Origin: CAWINX01 sp963837585
Lineage (GTDB): Bacteria; Actinomycetota; Thermoleophilia; Solirubrobacterales; 70-9
Assembly (NCBI GenBank): GCA_963837585.1
Contig: CAWINX010000004.1
Coordinates: 558,001 to 622,000 of the forward strand
DNA length: 64,000 nucleotides
Direction of reading: 5' to 3'
This document shows, piece by piece, positions 25,652 to 34,342 of this stretch. Numbering within the stretch: the stretch's first letter is position 1; every line of letters begins with the position of its first letter. Both the position numbers and the translations under genes were made by a program. The notes under the pieces were generated by a model. It had not been told where the DNA came from. It searched no databases and worked only from the letters and a program-made list of their open reading frames with translations.

Positions 25652-26629
25652 TCAGACCGCCTCCGCCATGGTCAGGCTGGATGCCTCGCGCTCGCTGCGC
25701 CGGACGAGCAGCCTGGCGATTGAGTTGATCAGCAGGGTGAGCACGAAGAGCACGAGCCCGGCGCCGATCAGCGCCGCTTTGTGGAGCGGGTCTGCGGCCG
25801 CCTCGTTGAACTCGTTGGCGATTACCGCAGCGAGGGAATAGCCCTGGTCAAAGATGCTGTGGCCGAGAATCGGGTTGTCGCCGATCACGATCGTCACCGC
25901 GATCGTCTCGCCGAGCGCACGGCCCAGCCCCAGCATCGAGCCGCCGACGATCCCACGCCTGGCATAGGGCAGCATCGAGGTCCGGATCATCTCCCAGCGA
26001 GTCGCCCCGAGGGCGAGCGCCGCTTCCTTCTGGTCTGAGGGAACGGTGGTGAGAACCTCGCGGCTGATCGCGCTGACGATCGGCAAGATCATGATCGCCA
26101 GGATCAACCCGGCGATGAAGTAGTTGGGCCCGGCGACGTTGTCCGTCGCCACGAACGGCAAGAAGTGGAAGGTGTCCGCGAACCACTGCTCGGCCGGTTT
26201 CAGCTTCGGGATCAGGAAGTAGAAGGCCCAGAGCCCGTAGACGACCGAGGGGACAGCGGCCAGCAAATCGACCAACACGGTCAACGAGCCCCGCGCTTGC
26301 CGCGGGCAGAGCTCGGTGAGGAAGAGCGCGGTCGCCACCGCGATCGGCACGCCGATCAGCATCGCCAGCGTCGAGGTGATCAGCGTCCCGACGACCAGGG
26401 GCAGGGCCCCGTAGATGCTTTTCGACACGTCCCAGTTGTTGTCGAAGGTGAAGCCGAGGACGCCGAACTTCTGGAAGACCGGCTTCGCCTCGATCGCCAG
26501 CTTGATGAAGAAGTAGGCGAGCAGGACGAGGATCGCCACGGAAAGCGCGGTCAGCCCGACCCGCAGGAGGCGGTCGGGCAAACGCGAGAGGGGCGGGCGA
26601 CCGATCGGTCGCCCGCCCCTCGTCGACAT
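25652..26629 (-). CDS. pstC: phosphate ABC transporter permease PstC
   Basis: 325 residues, six to seven membrane segments. Key stretches: LLAAVPSVVYGLWAFYFLIP and the cytoplasmic loop EAALALGATRWEMIRTSMLP. The first 20 codons contain a perfect 34-bp palindrome (26588-26621), so the true start may be further in, for example TTG at the LPDRLL segment; the annotated ATG at 26629 has weak support. The gene follows pstS after 54 bases. Confidence 0.94.
   Translation of the reverse strand: MSTRGGRPIGRPPLSRLPDRLLRVGLTALSVAILVLLAYFFIKLAIEAKPVFQKFGVLGFTFDNNWDVSKSIYGALPLVVGTLITSTLAMLIGVPIAVATALFLTELCPRQARGSLTVLVDLLAAVPSVVYGLWAFYFLIPKLKPAEQWFADTFHFLPFVATDNVAGPNYFIAGLILAIMILPIVSAISREVLTTVPSDQKEAALALGATRWEMIRTSMLPYARRGIVGGSMLGLGRALGETIAVTIVIGDNPILGHSIFDQGYSLAAVIANEFNEAAADPLHKAALIGAGLVLFVLTLLINSIARLLVRRSEREASSLTMAEAV
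26588..26621. promoter_or_regulatory. perfect 34-bp palindrome at the 5' end of pstC
   Basis: Arms of 17 bases (GAGGGGCGGGCGACCGA and its complement) meet without a spacer. In mRNA this is a very stable stem between the pstS stop and the main body of pstC. A stem here could reduce permease expression relative to the abundant binding protein PstS. Confidence 0.55.
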
Positions 26630-26683
26630 GTCCGGCTTCCACCTTCTTCGCTTTGCTCCTTTCGCGCTTCCAACCGTCGTTTT

Positions 26684-27766
26684 CTAGGACGCCTTGATCG
26701 GCTGGCCGTTGCAGGTGAGGCCGTCGACCTTGGCCTGGGCGGCGTCACGCAGGGACGGCGCCAGCGGCGCGTAGTTCAGCTTCTTCGCCGTCTGCTGCCC
26801 GGCACCGAGCGCGTAGTCGAGGAAGGTGACCACGTTCTTGGCGGTACCCGAGCTCTTGCCGGCCTTGCACATGTCCTGGTAGACGATCACGAACGTCGCC
26901 GAGGCGATCGGATACGCCTGGGGCGAGGACGACGCGTTGATCGCGCTGAACCGGAGGTCGGGCGGGAACTTGACGCCGTCACCGGCCGCGGAGGTCGACT
27001 CCAGAGTCGGGGCAACGAAGTCCCCGGCCTTGTTCTTCACGTCCGCTGTCGTGAAGTTGTTCTGGAGCGCGTAGGCGAGTTCGACGTAGCCAATCGAGCC
27101 CTCGGTCTGCTGAACCGCGCCGGCAACGCCCTCGTTGCCGTTGGCACCGGTGCCGGTCGGCCACTTGACCGTCTTGTCGGCGCCGACCTGCGAGCTCCAC
27201 TCCGGGCTGTAGTCGGAGAGGAAGGTGGTGAACAGCGCCGTCGTGCCCGAGTCATCGGAGCGGTGCACGACCGTGATCTGGGTGCTCGGCAGGCTCACGC
27301 CCGGGTTGAGGTTGGCGATCGCCGGGTCATTCCACTTGGTGATCTTGCCGAGGAAGATGTCGGCGATCGTCGCGCCATCGAGCTTCAGGCCCGACTTAAC
27401 GCCCGGCAGGTTGTAGGAAACCGTGACCGCCCCGAAGACGATCGGAACGTGAACCGGCGTGCCGTTCTTCTCGGCGATCTTGATGTCGGAGTCTTCCATC
27501 GCCGAGTCGGTGTCGCCGAAGTCGACGGTGTTCGCCTGGAACTGGGCGATACCGCCGCCGGAGCCGATCGAGTTGTAGTTGACCGTGAGGTTGTTCTGCT
27601 TCTTGAGGTCGGCCCCCCACTGGCTGATCACCGGCTGCGCAAAGGTTGAGCCGGCGCCGCTGATCGTGCCGCCTCCCCCGCTGCTGCTCGACGACGAGCT
27701 GCCGCAAGCGGCCACCGCAAGTGTCAGGGCCAGCGCCGTGCCGACGCTGAGAAGTCGCTTAGTCAC
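26684..27766 (-). CDS. pstS: phosphate-binding lipoprotein PstS
   Basis: 360-residue extracytoplasmic phosphate-binding protein. The signal is a lipoprotein type (ALALTLAVAACGSSSS, lipobox Cys at about residue 21) followed by a Ser/Gly linker. Binding-fold motifs: ISGAGSTFAQPVISQW, NYNSIGSGGGIAQF, FGDTDSAM and VVHRSDDSGTTALFTTFLS, all of which contact phosphate in known PstS structures. The GTG at 27766 has an AGGAGAG site. A Pho box lies 87-119 bases upstream. Confidence 0.97.
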   Translation of the reverse strand: MTKRLLSVGTALALTLAVAACGSSSSSSSGGGGTISGAGSTFAQPVISQWGADLKKQNNLTVNYNSIGSGGGIAQFQANTVDFGDTDSAMEDSDIKIAEKNGTPVHVPIVFGAVTVSYNLPGVKSGLKLDGATIADIFLGKITKWNDPAIANLNPGVSLPSTQITVVHRSDDSGTTALFTTFLSDYSPEWSSQVGADKTVKWPTGTGANGNEGVAGAVQQTEGSIGYVELAYALQNNFTTADVKNKAGDFVAPTLESTSAAGDGVKFPPDLRFSAINASSSPQAYPIASATFVIVYQDMCKAGKSSGTAKNVVTFLDYALGAGQQTAKKLNYAPLAPSLRDAAQAKVDGLTCNGQPIKAS

Positions 27767-27852
27767 GCAATCTCTCCTTAGGTTGAGTGCCTGTTTACAG
27801 CACCACACTTTCAGCGGCCTTCGGGCAGCTTGTTACCTGCGTGTATCGAGGT

Positions 27853-27885
27853 TGTAAAAAAGATGTAAAAGACGTGAACGGCGAT
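27853..27885 (-). promoter_or_regulatory. Pho box upstream of pstS
   Basis: Plus-strand repeats TGTAAAAAAGA, TGTAAAAGACG and TGAACGGCGAT with an 11-bp period; on the coding strand TTCACG, TTTACA and TTTACA. A -10-like GATACA follows at 27842-27847. This is the expected regulator site for the pst operon. Confidence 0.7.
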
Positions 27886-27896
27886 CGAATCTCGGA

Positions 27897-28224
27897 TCAT
27901 CCGTCCGGCGAGAAGCGATAGCCGATGCCGTTGTGCGTGTGGATCAGCCGCAGCTCGGGCAAAGCCTCGCCGAGCTTCGAGCGCAGCCGGCTGACGTAGA
28001 CGTCGACGGAGCGGTCGGCGTGGCGGGGCTCGCGTCCCCAGACCTCGGTCGTAAAGCTCCTCGCGGGTCATGATCCGCTGCGGATGGGCCGCCAGGGTGA
28101 CGAGGAGTTGGAGTTCCCGCATCGTCAGGCTGAGAGGCCGGCCGTCGACCAGCGCCGCGTGCTCGTCAGGGCGGATCTCCAGCCGTTCGGCCAGCTGAGA
28201 AGAATTTCCGTTCTCGCCCACCAT
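27897..28224 (-). CDS. winged-helix regulator without receiver domain, frameshifted
   Basis: About 108 residues after removing one extra base at 28043-28044. The product is only an OmpR/PhoB-type DNA-binding domain: LEIRPDEHAALVDGRPLSLT, then MRELQLLVTLAAHPQRIMTR, DRSVDVYVSRLRSKLGEALP and LIHTHNGIGYRFSPDG. There is no room for a receiver domain: the ATG at 28224 is followed by nine residues and then the wing fold. It lies between the full regulator and pstS, each with its own Pho box, and may compete for the same sites. Alternatively it is a degraded second copy of the regulator. Confidence 0.75.
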
Positions 28225-28239
28225 GATCGTCGATCATGG
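28221..28239. promoter_or_regulatory. 19-bp palindrome at the start codon of the winged-helix gene
   Basis: CCATGATCG-T-CGATCATGG, 9-bp perfect arms, covering the ATG. Possible operator or mRNA hairpin limiting translation of the regulator. Confidence 0.45.
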
Positions 28240-28270
28240 CCGGGCGCATGGGCTCAGCGGTTATCCCCGC

Positions 28271-28301
28271 GTGAAGCTGTTGTGAACGGGTTGTGAAGAC
28301 C
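28271..28301 (-). promoter_or_regulatory. Pho box upstream of the winged-helix gene
   Basis: Plus-strand GTGAAGCTGTT, GTGAACGGGTT, GTGAAGACC: three repeats with an exact 11-bp period, the clearest box of the four. Coding-strand reading is TTCACAACCCG, TTCACAACAGC, TTCACG. A GATAAC -10 candidate follows at 28260-28265. Confidence 0.72.
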
Positions 28302-28303
28302 GC

Positions 28304-29098
28304 TCAGGAGGCGGCTGCGCGTGCGGGCTCTGGCGCGATCTCGACGACGCGGGCTTCGGCCGGGGCCTCGAGCGACGCAGTCGCATTGCCCACGGTCGGC
28401 TCGGGGTCGAACCTGTAGCCGACCCCGAAGTGGGTGTGGATGTAGCTCCAGCCCGGCGAGCGCTTCTCCAGCTTCTGGCGCAGCTTGCGGATGAAGACGT
28501 CGACCGAGCGGTCGCCATGGGCCATCGCATATCCCCACACCCGCTGGTAAATCGTCTCCCGCTCCAGCACCTGCCCTTTCGCTTCGGCGAGCAGGTGCAA
28601 CAACTCGAACTCGCGGCGGGTCAGGTCGAGACTGCCACCGCTGACGAAGGCCTGGAACTGATCGGCCCTGATCTCCAGCTCACCGGCGACCAGCGGGCCG
28701 GCCTCGGCTTCGGAGCGGCCGCGGCGACGACGACGGGAGACGGCCTCGATCCGCGCCATCGCCTCCTCGGGGTGGCAGGGCTTGGTGATCCAGTCATCGA
28801 CCCCGAGGCGCAGGCCGCGAACGCGTTGGGCGACCGTGGAGCGACCGGTACAGACGATCACGCCGAGGTCGGGGAGCATTCCGCAGACCCGCTCCAGGTA
28901 GCCCCAGCCGTCTTCGCCGAGGACCGCCGGGTCGAGCAGGAGGGCATTCAGCTTCATCGCCACCAGCTCCTCGGCCGGAATCGCGCTGGCGACCTGGCGC
29001 TGCTGCCAGCCGGCCGCCTCGGTGCGCTTGGCCAGCACCGTGACGAAACCACTGTCGTCGTCGATGACCGCGAGCCTGATGGTTTGCTGTGCGTTCAA
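28304..29098 (-). CDS. phoP: PhoP/PhoB-type response regulator
   Basis: 264 residues. Receiver domain at 8-125 with acidic pocket Asp13-Asp14, phosphoacceptor Asp56 (NALLLDPAVLG), Thr84 and Lys106 (ITKPCHP). The winged-helix output domain spans about 140-235 (LDLTRREFELLHLLAEAKGQ; RSVDVFIRKLRQKLEKRSPG; YIHTHFGVGYRFDPE). A 30-residue Ala/Glu-rich tail follows. Its place at the head of the pst genes and next to Pho boxes makes it the likely phosphate regulator. A cognate sensor kinase is not nearby. Confidence 0.88.
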   Translation of the reverse strand: MNAQQTIRLAVIDDDSGFVTVLAKRTEAAGWQQRQVASAIPAEELVAMKLNALLLDPAVLGEDGWGYLERVCGMLPDLGVIVCTGRSTVAQRVRGLRLGVDDWITKPCHPEEAMARIEAVSRRRRRGRSEAEAGPLVAGELEIRADQFQAFVSGGSLDLTRREFELLHLLAEAKGQVLERETIYQRVWGYAMAHGDRSVDVFIRKLRQKLEKRSPGWSYIHTHFGVGYRFDPEPTVGNATASLEAPAEARVVEIAPEPARAAAS

Positions 29099-29197
29099 AT
29101 TGGCTGCGCCGGTTTGGACGGACTGGCGCGTGCCCTCCTCGAGGACGACCCGATTGTATGCGGTCGCGGCGGCGGGGGAGCAAACATTTTCCCTGCG

Positions 29198-29219
29198 TTT
29201 ACAGGATTTTCACAGGTGG
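29198..29219 (+). promoter_or_regulatory. Pho-type direct repeat facing a plus-strand transcript
   Basis: TTTACAGGATT and TTCACAGGTGG adjoin with an 11-bp period and match TTnACAGG. Unlike the other boxes the TTCAC motif is on the plus strand, so it faces the short transcript that ends at 29361. It also lies 100 bases upstream of the response regulator gene and may control that too. Confidence 0.5.
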
Positions 29220-29239
29220 AAAACCCGTAATTGCGGGAA

Positions 29240-29361
29240 AGCGGGGCCGTTCTCCGGATATTCACCGGCGCCCGACGACGCGACGGCAGACTGCGGCCCT
29301 CACGAGACTCCTCTCTCGTCAGCGCGAACGGCCCAACTGCCCCGGGCCGTTCGCTTTTTTT
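29240..29361 (+). ncRNA. candidate small RNA with intrinsic terminator
   Basis: About 120 nt between a Pho-type repeat (29198-29219) and a strong terminator, with no convincing open frame. It can form a small hairpin ACGAGA/TCTCGT near 29302-29319 before the terminator stem. A TAATTG -10 candidate lies near 29228. It could be a phosphate-responsive small RNA, or the leader of the small membrane protein gene that starts 15 bases after the terminator. The 5' end is a guess. Confidence 0.4.
29324..29361 (+). terminator. Rho-independent terminator
   Basis: Perfect 11-bp stem GCGAACGGCCC / GGGCCGTTCGC with a 9-nt loop followed directly by TTTTTTT. The best intrinsic terminator in the window, on the plus strand, upstream of rather than downstream of an obvious gene. 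Confidence 0.85.
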
Positions 29362-29375
29362 ATAGGGTCTTTGGC

Positions 29376-29729
29376 GTGAAGCGGGTCATCGCACTCCTCG
29401 CAGTCTGGTCCCTGATGCTCGTCGCGGCGTCCCCCGCGGGCGCCTCTCAGGGCGTCGGGCTCGGCGGACCCACCACCGACCAGTCGGTCACCTTCTTCTG
29501 CTTCGGCGTAATCGCCTTCTTCGCCGTCTTCGTGGTCGTCCTCTCCCTGATCCAGGGAAGACTGGACAAGCGCAAAGAGCAGCGCCGCCGCCGCGGTCGA
29601 CCGCCTCAGCTGAGGCGGAATCCGGAGAGCAGGCGTTTCTCGCTCTCTCCCTCGATCTTTGCGACTACCTCGACCCGGCCCTCCAGCGGGGTGCCGCGGA
29701 TCTTCGTCGCCAGCAGGTCGTCGACCTGA
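29376..29729 (+). CDS. small membrane protein with basic tail
   Basis: Starts GTG AAG CGG, reads a signal peptide or first helix (VIALLAVWSLMLVAASPAGAS), a short loop, a membrane helix (FFCFGVIAFFAVFVVVLSLI) and a strongly basic tail (QGRLDKRKEQRRRRGRP). Family unknown. The last 39 codons run antisense into the HD-domain gene; a stop exists in the next frame at about 29610, so a one-base indel near there probably hides the true end. The terminator 15 bases before the start suggests attenuation. Confidence 0.6.
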   Translation: MKRVIALLAVWSLMLVAASPAGASQGVGLGGPTTDQSVTFFCFGVIAFFAVFVVVLSLIQGRLDKRKEQRRRRGRPPQLRRNPESRRFSLSPSIFATTSTRPSSGVPRIFVASRSST

Positions 29730-30454
29730 AAGATGCCGGCCGAGTTGTTGAGCTCGATCTCAATTCGCACCGGTCGCTCCTCCCCCGCCTCGATTCTCAC
29801 CTCGTCGACCGCGGCGGCGGAGATCGAGTGGATCCCTTCCTGGCCGGCCTCAAGCGGGATCCGGGTGCGACCCTGCGCCATGTCGAGCGCATCGGCGACC
29901 CGCACCACCCCTGCCTCGACCGTGTAGGGCTCGCCGCGGCGGCGATGGCCGATGATCGCGTGGAGGATCTCCGAAGCGACGATCGTGCGCTCCGGCTCCT
30001 TATAGGAGTCGGAGAGCAACCGGCCGAGGGCGCCATCGGCGAGGAAGAGACTGTAGGCCTCGTGGTCGGCACGATGGATTGACATGCCGATGTCGTGCAG
30101 CAGCGCCCCGCCGGCGACGACGACCTCGGCGTCGCGGTCCTTCATCCCGTGGTCGGCGACAACCGCCGGCTCGACCCCCGCCTTGACCAGGAGACGGAGC
30201 AAGCGCAGGGCGACGTTGAGGACTATCTGGGTGTGGACCCAGGAGTGGTCCGACATCCCCAGCCGCTCGGCGTGGACCTGCGCCATGTACCACCAGGCGC
30301 GCACCTGCTCGTCGCCGTTGACCGCCTCGAGAAAGGCCTCGAGCTTGCGGTTGCCGCGGGTCGGCGCCCGGACCCGCGCCTCGGCGATCGCCTCACGGGG
30401 CGGTTTGGGGCTCGGCCCCTGGGGGTCGGGAGTCGGAACTCGTTCGCCTTCCAC
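29606..30454 (-). CDS. HD-domain hydrolase
   Basis: 282 residues. Metal-site pattern of an HD phosphohydrolase: SDHSWVHTQIV (first His), VAGGALLHDIGMSIHR (His-Asp), HAIIGHRRRGE and RVADALDMAQGRTRIP (final Asp). The C-terminal third is a beta-rich domain of unknown role (RPVRIEIELNNSAGIFQVDD). Likely acts on a phosphorylated metabolite or nucleotide; no substrate can be named. Start GTG at 30454; transcribed towards the small membrane protein gene. Confidence 0.85.
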   Translation of the reverse strand: MEGERVPTPDPQGPSPKPPREAIAEARVRAPTRGNRKLEAFLEAVNGDEQVRAWWYMAQVHAERLGMSDHSWVHTQIVLNVALRLLRLLVKAGVEPAVVADHGMKDRDAEVVVAGGALLHDIGMSIHRADHEAYSLFLADGALGRLLSDSYKEPERTIVASEILHAIIGHRRRGEPYTVEAGVVRVADALDMAQGRTRIPLEAGQEGIHSISAAAVDEVRIEAGEERPVRIEIELNNSAGIFQVDDLLATKIRGTPLEGRVEVVAKIEGESEKRLLSGFRLS

Positions 30455-30480
30455 GTCCCGACTCTAACCGCGCCGGCGGC

Positions 30481-30978
30481 TCACCCGCAGATCGGCCAGG
30501 GGCTGGAGCCCGAGCGCGAGTAGAGCAGCGCGGCGCGGTAGCTCTGCTCGGCCGGAGAGGCCGCCGCGGGGTCGCCGCTGCCGCCGACCGAGGCCCAGGT
30601 GCCGTAGTCGAACTGGTAGAGGCCGCGGTAGCTCCCGTCCGAGGAGACCGCGCCGGGGTCGCCGCCGGACTCGCAGGCTGCGATCGCGTCGAGCGTGGAC
30701 TGGGAGACGCCGCCGGGAAGGCTCGCAAATGCCTCACGTCGGTGGCGAAGCCTGGCGCGGCGCTGCGCCTCGCGGCGCTTCACCTCGACGCGGATCGACT
30801 GGCGGAATCGTTCGATCGGTCGCCGCAGCAACTCGATCCCGACCGGCTTCGCGTCGGCGATCCCGACGGCCGGCGCGGCGGAGTCGGCTCCGCTCGATGC
30901 CAGCGCGGCGGCGGGGAAGACGATCGATGCGACCAGGGCGATGACGATGTATGTGTGTTTTGTGAGCAAGCGGGGCAC
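30481..30978 (-). CDS. Rpf-like transglycosylase
   Basis: 165 residues. Signal peptide (IVIALVASIVFPAAALAS), basic linker, then a resuscitation-promoting-factor domain: LDAIAACESGGDPGAVSSDG with catalytic Glu, YRGLYQFDYGTWASVGGSG and the closing SPWPICG. Rpf proteins cleave peptidoglycan and help dormant actinobacteria resume growth. The GTG start is preceded by a GGAGGG/CCCTCC stem that could hide the ribosome binding site. Upstream 31160-30979 holds no other gene. Confidence 0.9.
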   Translation of the reverse strand: MPRLLTKHTYIVIALVASIVFPAAALASSGADSAAPAVGIADAKPVGIELLRRPIERFRQSIRVEVKRREAQRRARLRHRREAFASLPGGVSQSTLDAIAACESGGDPGAVSSDGSYRGLYQFDYGTWASVGGSGDPAAASPAEQSYRAALLYSRSGSSPWPICG

Positions 30979-31160
30979 CCTGGAGGGGTTGCCGCCCTCC
31001 TTTGGTGATCCCCGTCACACTCGGAACCCACTGCGTGGCGATCCGCACTACCCCAGGCACGAACCGGTGCCGCGTGGAAACGCCGCTGAAGCGGATCGTG
31101 CAGGGATTCCCGGCTCAGCCGCCTTCGAAGAGGCCGAGGATCGAGCCCGAGTCGGGCCTT

Positions 31161-33006
31161 TTAGTCGGTGAGCGCCCGCAGCGCGTTGAGGATGACGGCG
31201 ACGTCTATTCCCTCCTGGAGCAACGCCCCGCCGACCGGCTGGATGTAGCCGAACGCGGCGAACCCCATTGCAACCACGCTCAGCCCGATCCCGAGGATGA
31301 CGCTCTGGCGGGCGATGCCGAGCGCCCGGTGCCCGATCGCGACGGCCGTTGCGACGCGATCGATGCGGTCGACGGTGATCACCGCGTCGGCGGTCTCGGA
31401 GGAGATCGTCGCCCCAGGCCCGCCCATCGCGATCCCGACGTCGGCGAGAGCCAGCGCCGGGGCGTCGTTCACCCCGTCGCCGACCATCACGACCGGGGCC
31501 AGCTCGGGGTCGGCGCGCATGCCGCGCACGACGTCGAGCTTGTCCTCCGGGCCCTGCTCGGCGTAGACGCGGTCGAGGCCGATCTCGGCGGCGATCCGCT
31601 CGGCAACCTGGCGGCGGTCCCCGGTCACCATCGCCACTCGGCGCACGCCGGCCTCGCGCAGCTTCGGGACCAGCTCGCGGGCGTCCTCGCGAAGGTGGTC
31701 GGCCATCACCACGACGCCGGCCAGCTTCCCGTCCACGCCGACCAGCACCCGGGCGAGGCCGGACTCCGGCCCGTCGCCCGGCGAGCCCTTCGGCCGCCTC
31801 GACCGCGTACCCCCGGGTCCGCAGCCAGGCGCCGCTGCCGAGCGTGACGCGGCGCCCCTCGACGCTGCCCTCCATTCCCTGTCCCGGCTCCTCGATCGCG
31901 TCCTCGGGCTCGCTGAGGGCCAGGCCGCGCCGCTCCGCGTCGTGGACGAGCGCCTCGGCGAGGACGTGCGCGGAGAGCTGGTCGACCGAGGCCGCCAGGC
32001 GCAGGATCTCCTCCTCGCCCATCGCGTCCAGCGGAATCGTCTCCTGGACCGCCGGGGCGCCGAGGGTCAACGTGCCCGTCTTGTCGAGCAGGACGGTGCG
32101 CGCCTCGCCGAGCCGCTCGATCGCCGTGCCGCCCTTGACGATCACCCCGGAGCGGGCGGCCCGAGAGACCCCGGAGATGAGGGCGATCGGCGCGGCAAGA
32201 ATCAGCGGGCAGGGGGTGGCGACGACGAGGACCGCGACAGCGCGGACCGCGTCGCCGCTGGCGGCCCAGGCGATCGCGGCGATCGCCAGGGTCACCGGCA
32301 GGAAGACCGCCGCGTAGCGGTCGGCAAGCCGGATGAACGGCGCCCGCTGCGTCTCGGCGGCGCGAACGAGCCGGACCAGGTTGGCGTAGGCGCTCTCGGC
32401 GGCGAGGCGCGTCGCCCGCAGCTCGAAGGCGGCTCCGGCATTGGCGGTGCCGCTCTGCACGATCGCTCCGCGCGCGTGGGTCACCGGCAGCGACTCCCCG
32501 GTCAGCGCCGCCTCGTCGACCACCGCCTCGTCGCTCTGCACGGCGCCGTCGACCGGCACCAGCTCCCCCGGCCTGATCAGCACCACGTCGCCGACCGCGA
32601 GCCGGTCGACCGGCACCTCCTCCCAACCGCCACCGCCGCGCCGGTGGGCGACGCCGGGCATCCGCTCCAGCAGCGCGGTCAGCTCGCGCCGGGCACGCCG
32701 GTTGGCCGCCCCCTCGAGCGCATTTCCGCCCGAGAGCATCAAGGCGATCACGGCGCCGGCCAGGTACTGCCCGATCGCCAGCGCCCCCACCATCGCGACC
32801 AGGGCGATCGCGTCCACCCCGACCCGCCCCTGAGCCAACGTCCGCACGATCGACCAGGTGAGCGGGACCAGCATCACCGCCACGGTCGCCGCCCAGATGG
32901 CGTCTCCCGCCGTGGCCGCCCCGAGCAGGTGCAGGGCGCCGCCGCAGACGATCAGGGCGAGAGTCGCCAGGGCGATCAGCCGGGGACGGGCGTCGGTGCT
33001 AAACAC
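31161..33006 (-). CDS. heavy-metal translocating P-type ATPase, frameshifted
   Basis: About 615 residues after removing one extra base in the C3 run at 31777-31779. P1B motifs: phosphatase loop EAALTGESLPV, metal-binding membrane motif ATPCPLILAAP, phosphorylation site DKTGTLTLG, and the hinge VVMVGDGVNDAPALALADVG. No N-terminal metal-binding domain is present. The CPL motif places it near Zn/Cd/Co exporters (P1B-2/4-like). GTG start overlaps the permease stop by 8 bases. Confidence 0.9.
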
Positions 33007-34301
33007 GGTGCGACTTGACGAATGCGTAGCGGCCGATCGCCACCGCCGTCGCGCACAGGCCGATCAGCGCGAGAGCGGGGCGATCGGATCGCGCCAGGTA
33101 GTAGAGAAGCCCGCCCGCAGCGGCGAAACAGCTGCCGGCTCCGAGGTAGGCGAGATTCCGGTCCCAGCCCGGTCGAGCCGTATGACGCGCGTGCATGAGG
33201 TTGACCAGGCCGAAGACGAGCAGGAACGTCAGCGACCCGAAGGAGACGACCGCGACGATTCCCGGCAGCAGGGAGAAGGCGGCGCCGAGCAGTGCCAGGC
33301 AGACGATCGCGCCAATTGGGAGGCCGGCCCGTTCCCGCCCCAAGGACGCCGGCAGCTCGCCGGCGTCGCTGACGCCACGGACCAGGCGCGCGGCCGAGAA
33401 CAGCGTCGCGTTGATCGCCGACGCGGTCGAGAAGAGCGCCGCGATCGTCGCCGCCCAGAGCCCGAACGTTCCCATCGCCTTCTGCCCCACCAGGGCAAAA
33501 GCCACCTCCTTGCGATTGGCGATCAGTCCGTCGGGAACCAACATCTGCGACGCGAGCGTCACCGCGACGTAGACCAGCGCCACGACGCCGACCGATATGT
33601 AGAGGGCTCGGGGCAGCGTCTGGCGCGGCCGTTCGATGTCGTCGTAGTCGTAGGGGAGCAGTTCGAAGCCTTCGTAGGCGACGAAGATCACCGAAGCGCC
33701 GAAGAGGACGCCGAGCAGCCCCTTGTCGTTGAGCGGGGCCAGCCGATCCGGAGAGAACATGCCGATCCCGACCAGCGCGATCCCCGCGAGGACAACGAGC
33801 TTGACGAGGACGACGAGGTCCTCGGTAAGCCCCGAAGTCGCCACCCCCCGCAGGTTGATCGCGACGAAGGCGCCGAGCACGGCGACGCTGCCGAGGCGAG
33901 CGACCGCCACCGGGGCGCCGAGCGCGTTGGCCAGGTAGTGGCCGAAGGTGAAGGCGTAGACGGAGAGCGCAAACACGTAGCCGGCGATCAACAGCCAGGC
34001 GACCCAGCGCCGCAGCGGCCTCGTGCCCCTCGTCGCGGAGGTAGGTGAACGGCCCGCCGGAGCGTCCGGAATGTAGGGCGAGGCGGGCGTAGGCGCGCGC
34101 GGTCAGCCCCGCGATCGCGCCGCCGATGAGGAACGCCACGAAGGCCAGATGGCCGGCAAGGTCGACCGTGACGCCGAGGACGCTGAAGATCCCGCCGCCG
34201 ATCATCCCCCCGATCGCCATCGCGCAGGCCTCTCGCAGCCCCAGCTTCCCGCCGCGGCTGCGGCGGAAATGGGTTCGCGGGTGATACGGGGGGTGGCTCA
34301 C
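32999..34301 (-). CDS. APC family amino-acid permease, frameshifted
   Basis: About 434 residues with roughly twelve membrane segments. The first-helix signature is GLREACAMAIGGMIGGGIFSVLG and the substrate-site helix 6 reads VLFGASVIFVAYEGFELLPY, an APC superfamily pattern close to YhdG/CAT-type permeases. The frame breaks near 34016-34020 in a GC run. Start taken at GTG 34301; upstream in-frame TTG at 34334 is possible. It is divergent from purU. Confidence 0.85.
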
Positions 34302-34342
34302 CGGGGCTGGCTCGAGCCTACGAGTCCTCGTCAATCGCCATC

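Noticed and set aside
30979..31160. Possible c-di-AMP riboswitch before the Rpf-like gene
   Set aside because: Actinobacterial rpf genes often carry one, but I could not match the conserved core segments; only a short GGAGGG/CCCTCC stem is clear.
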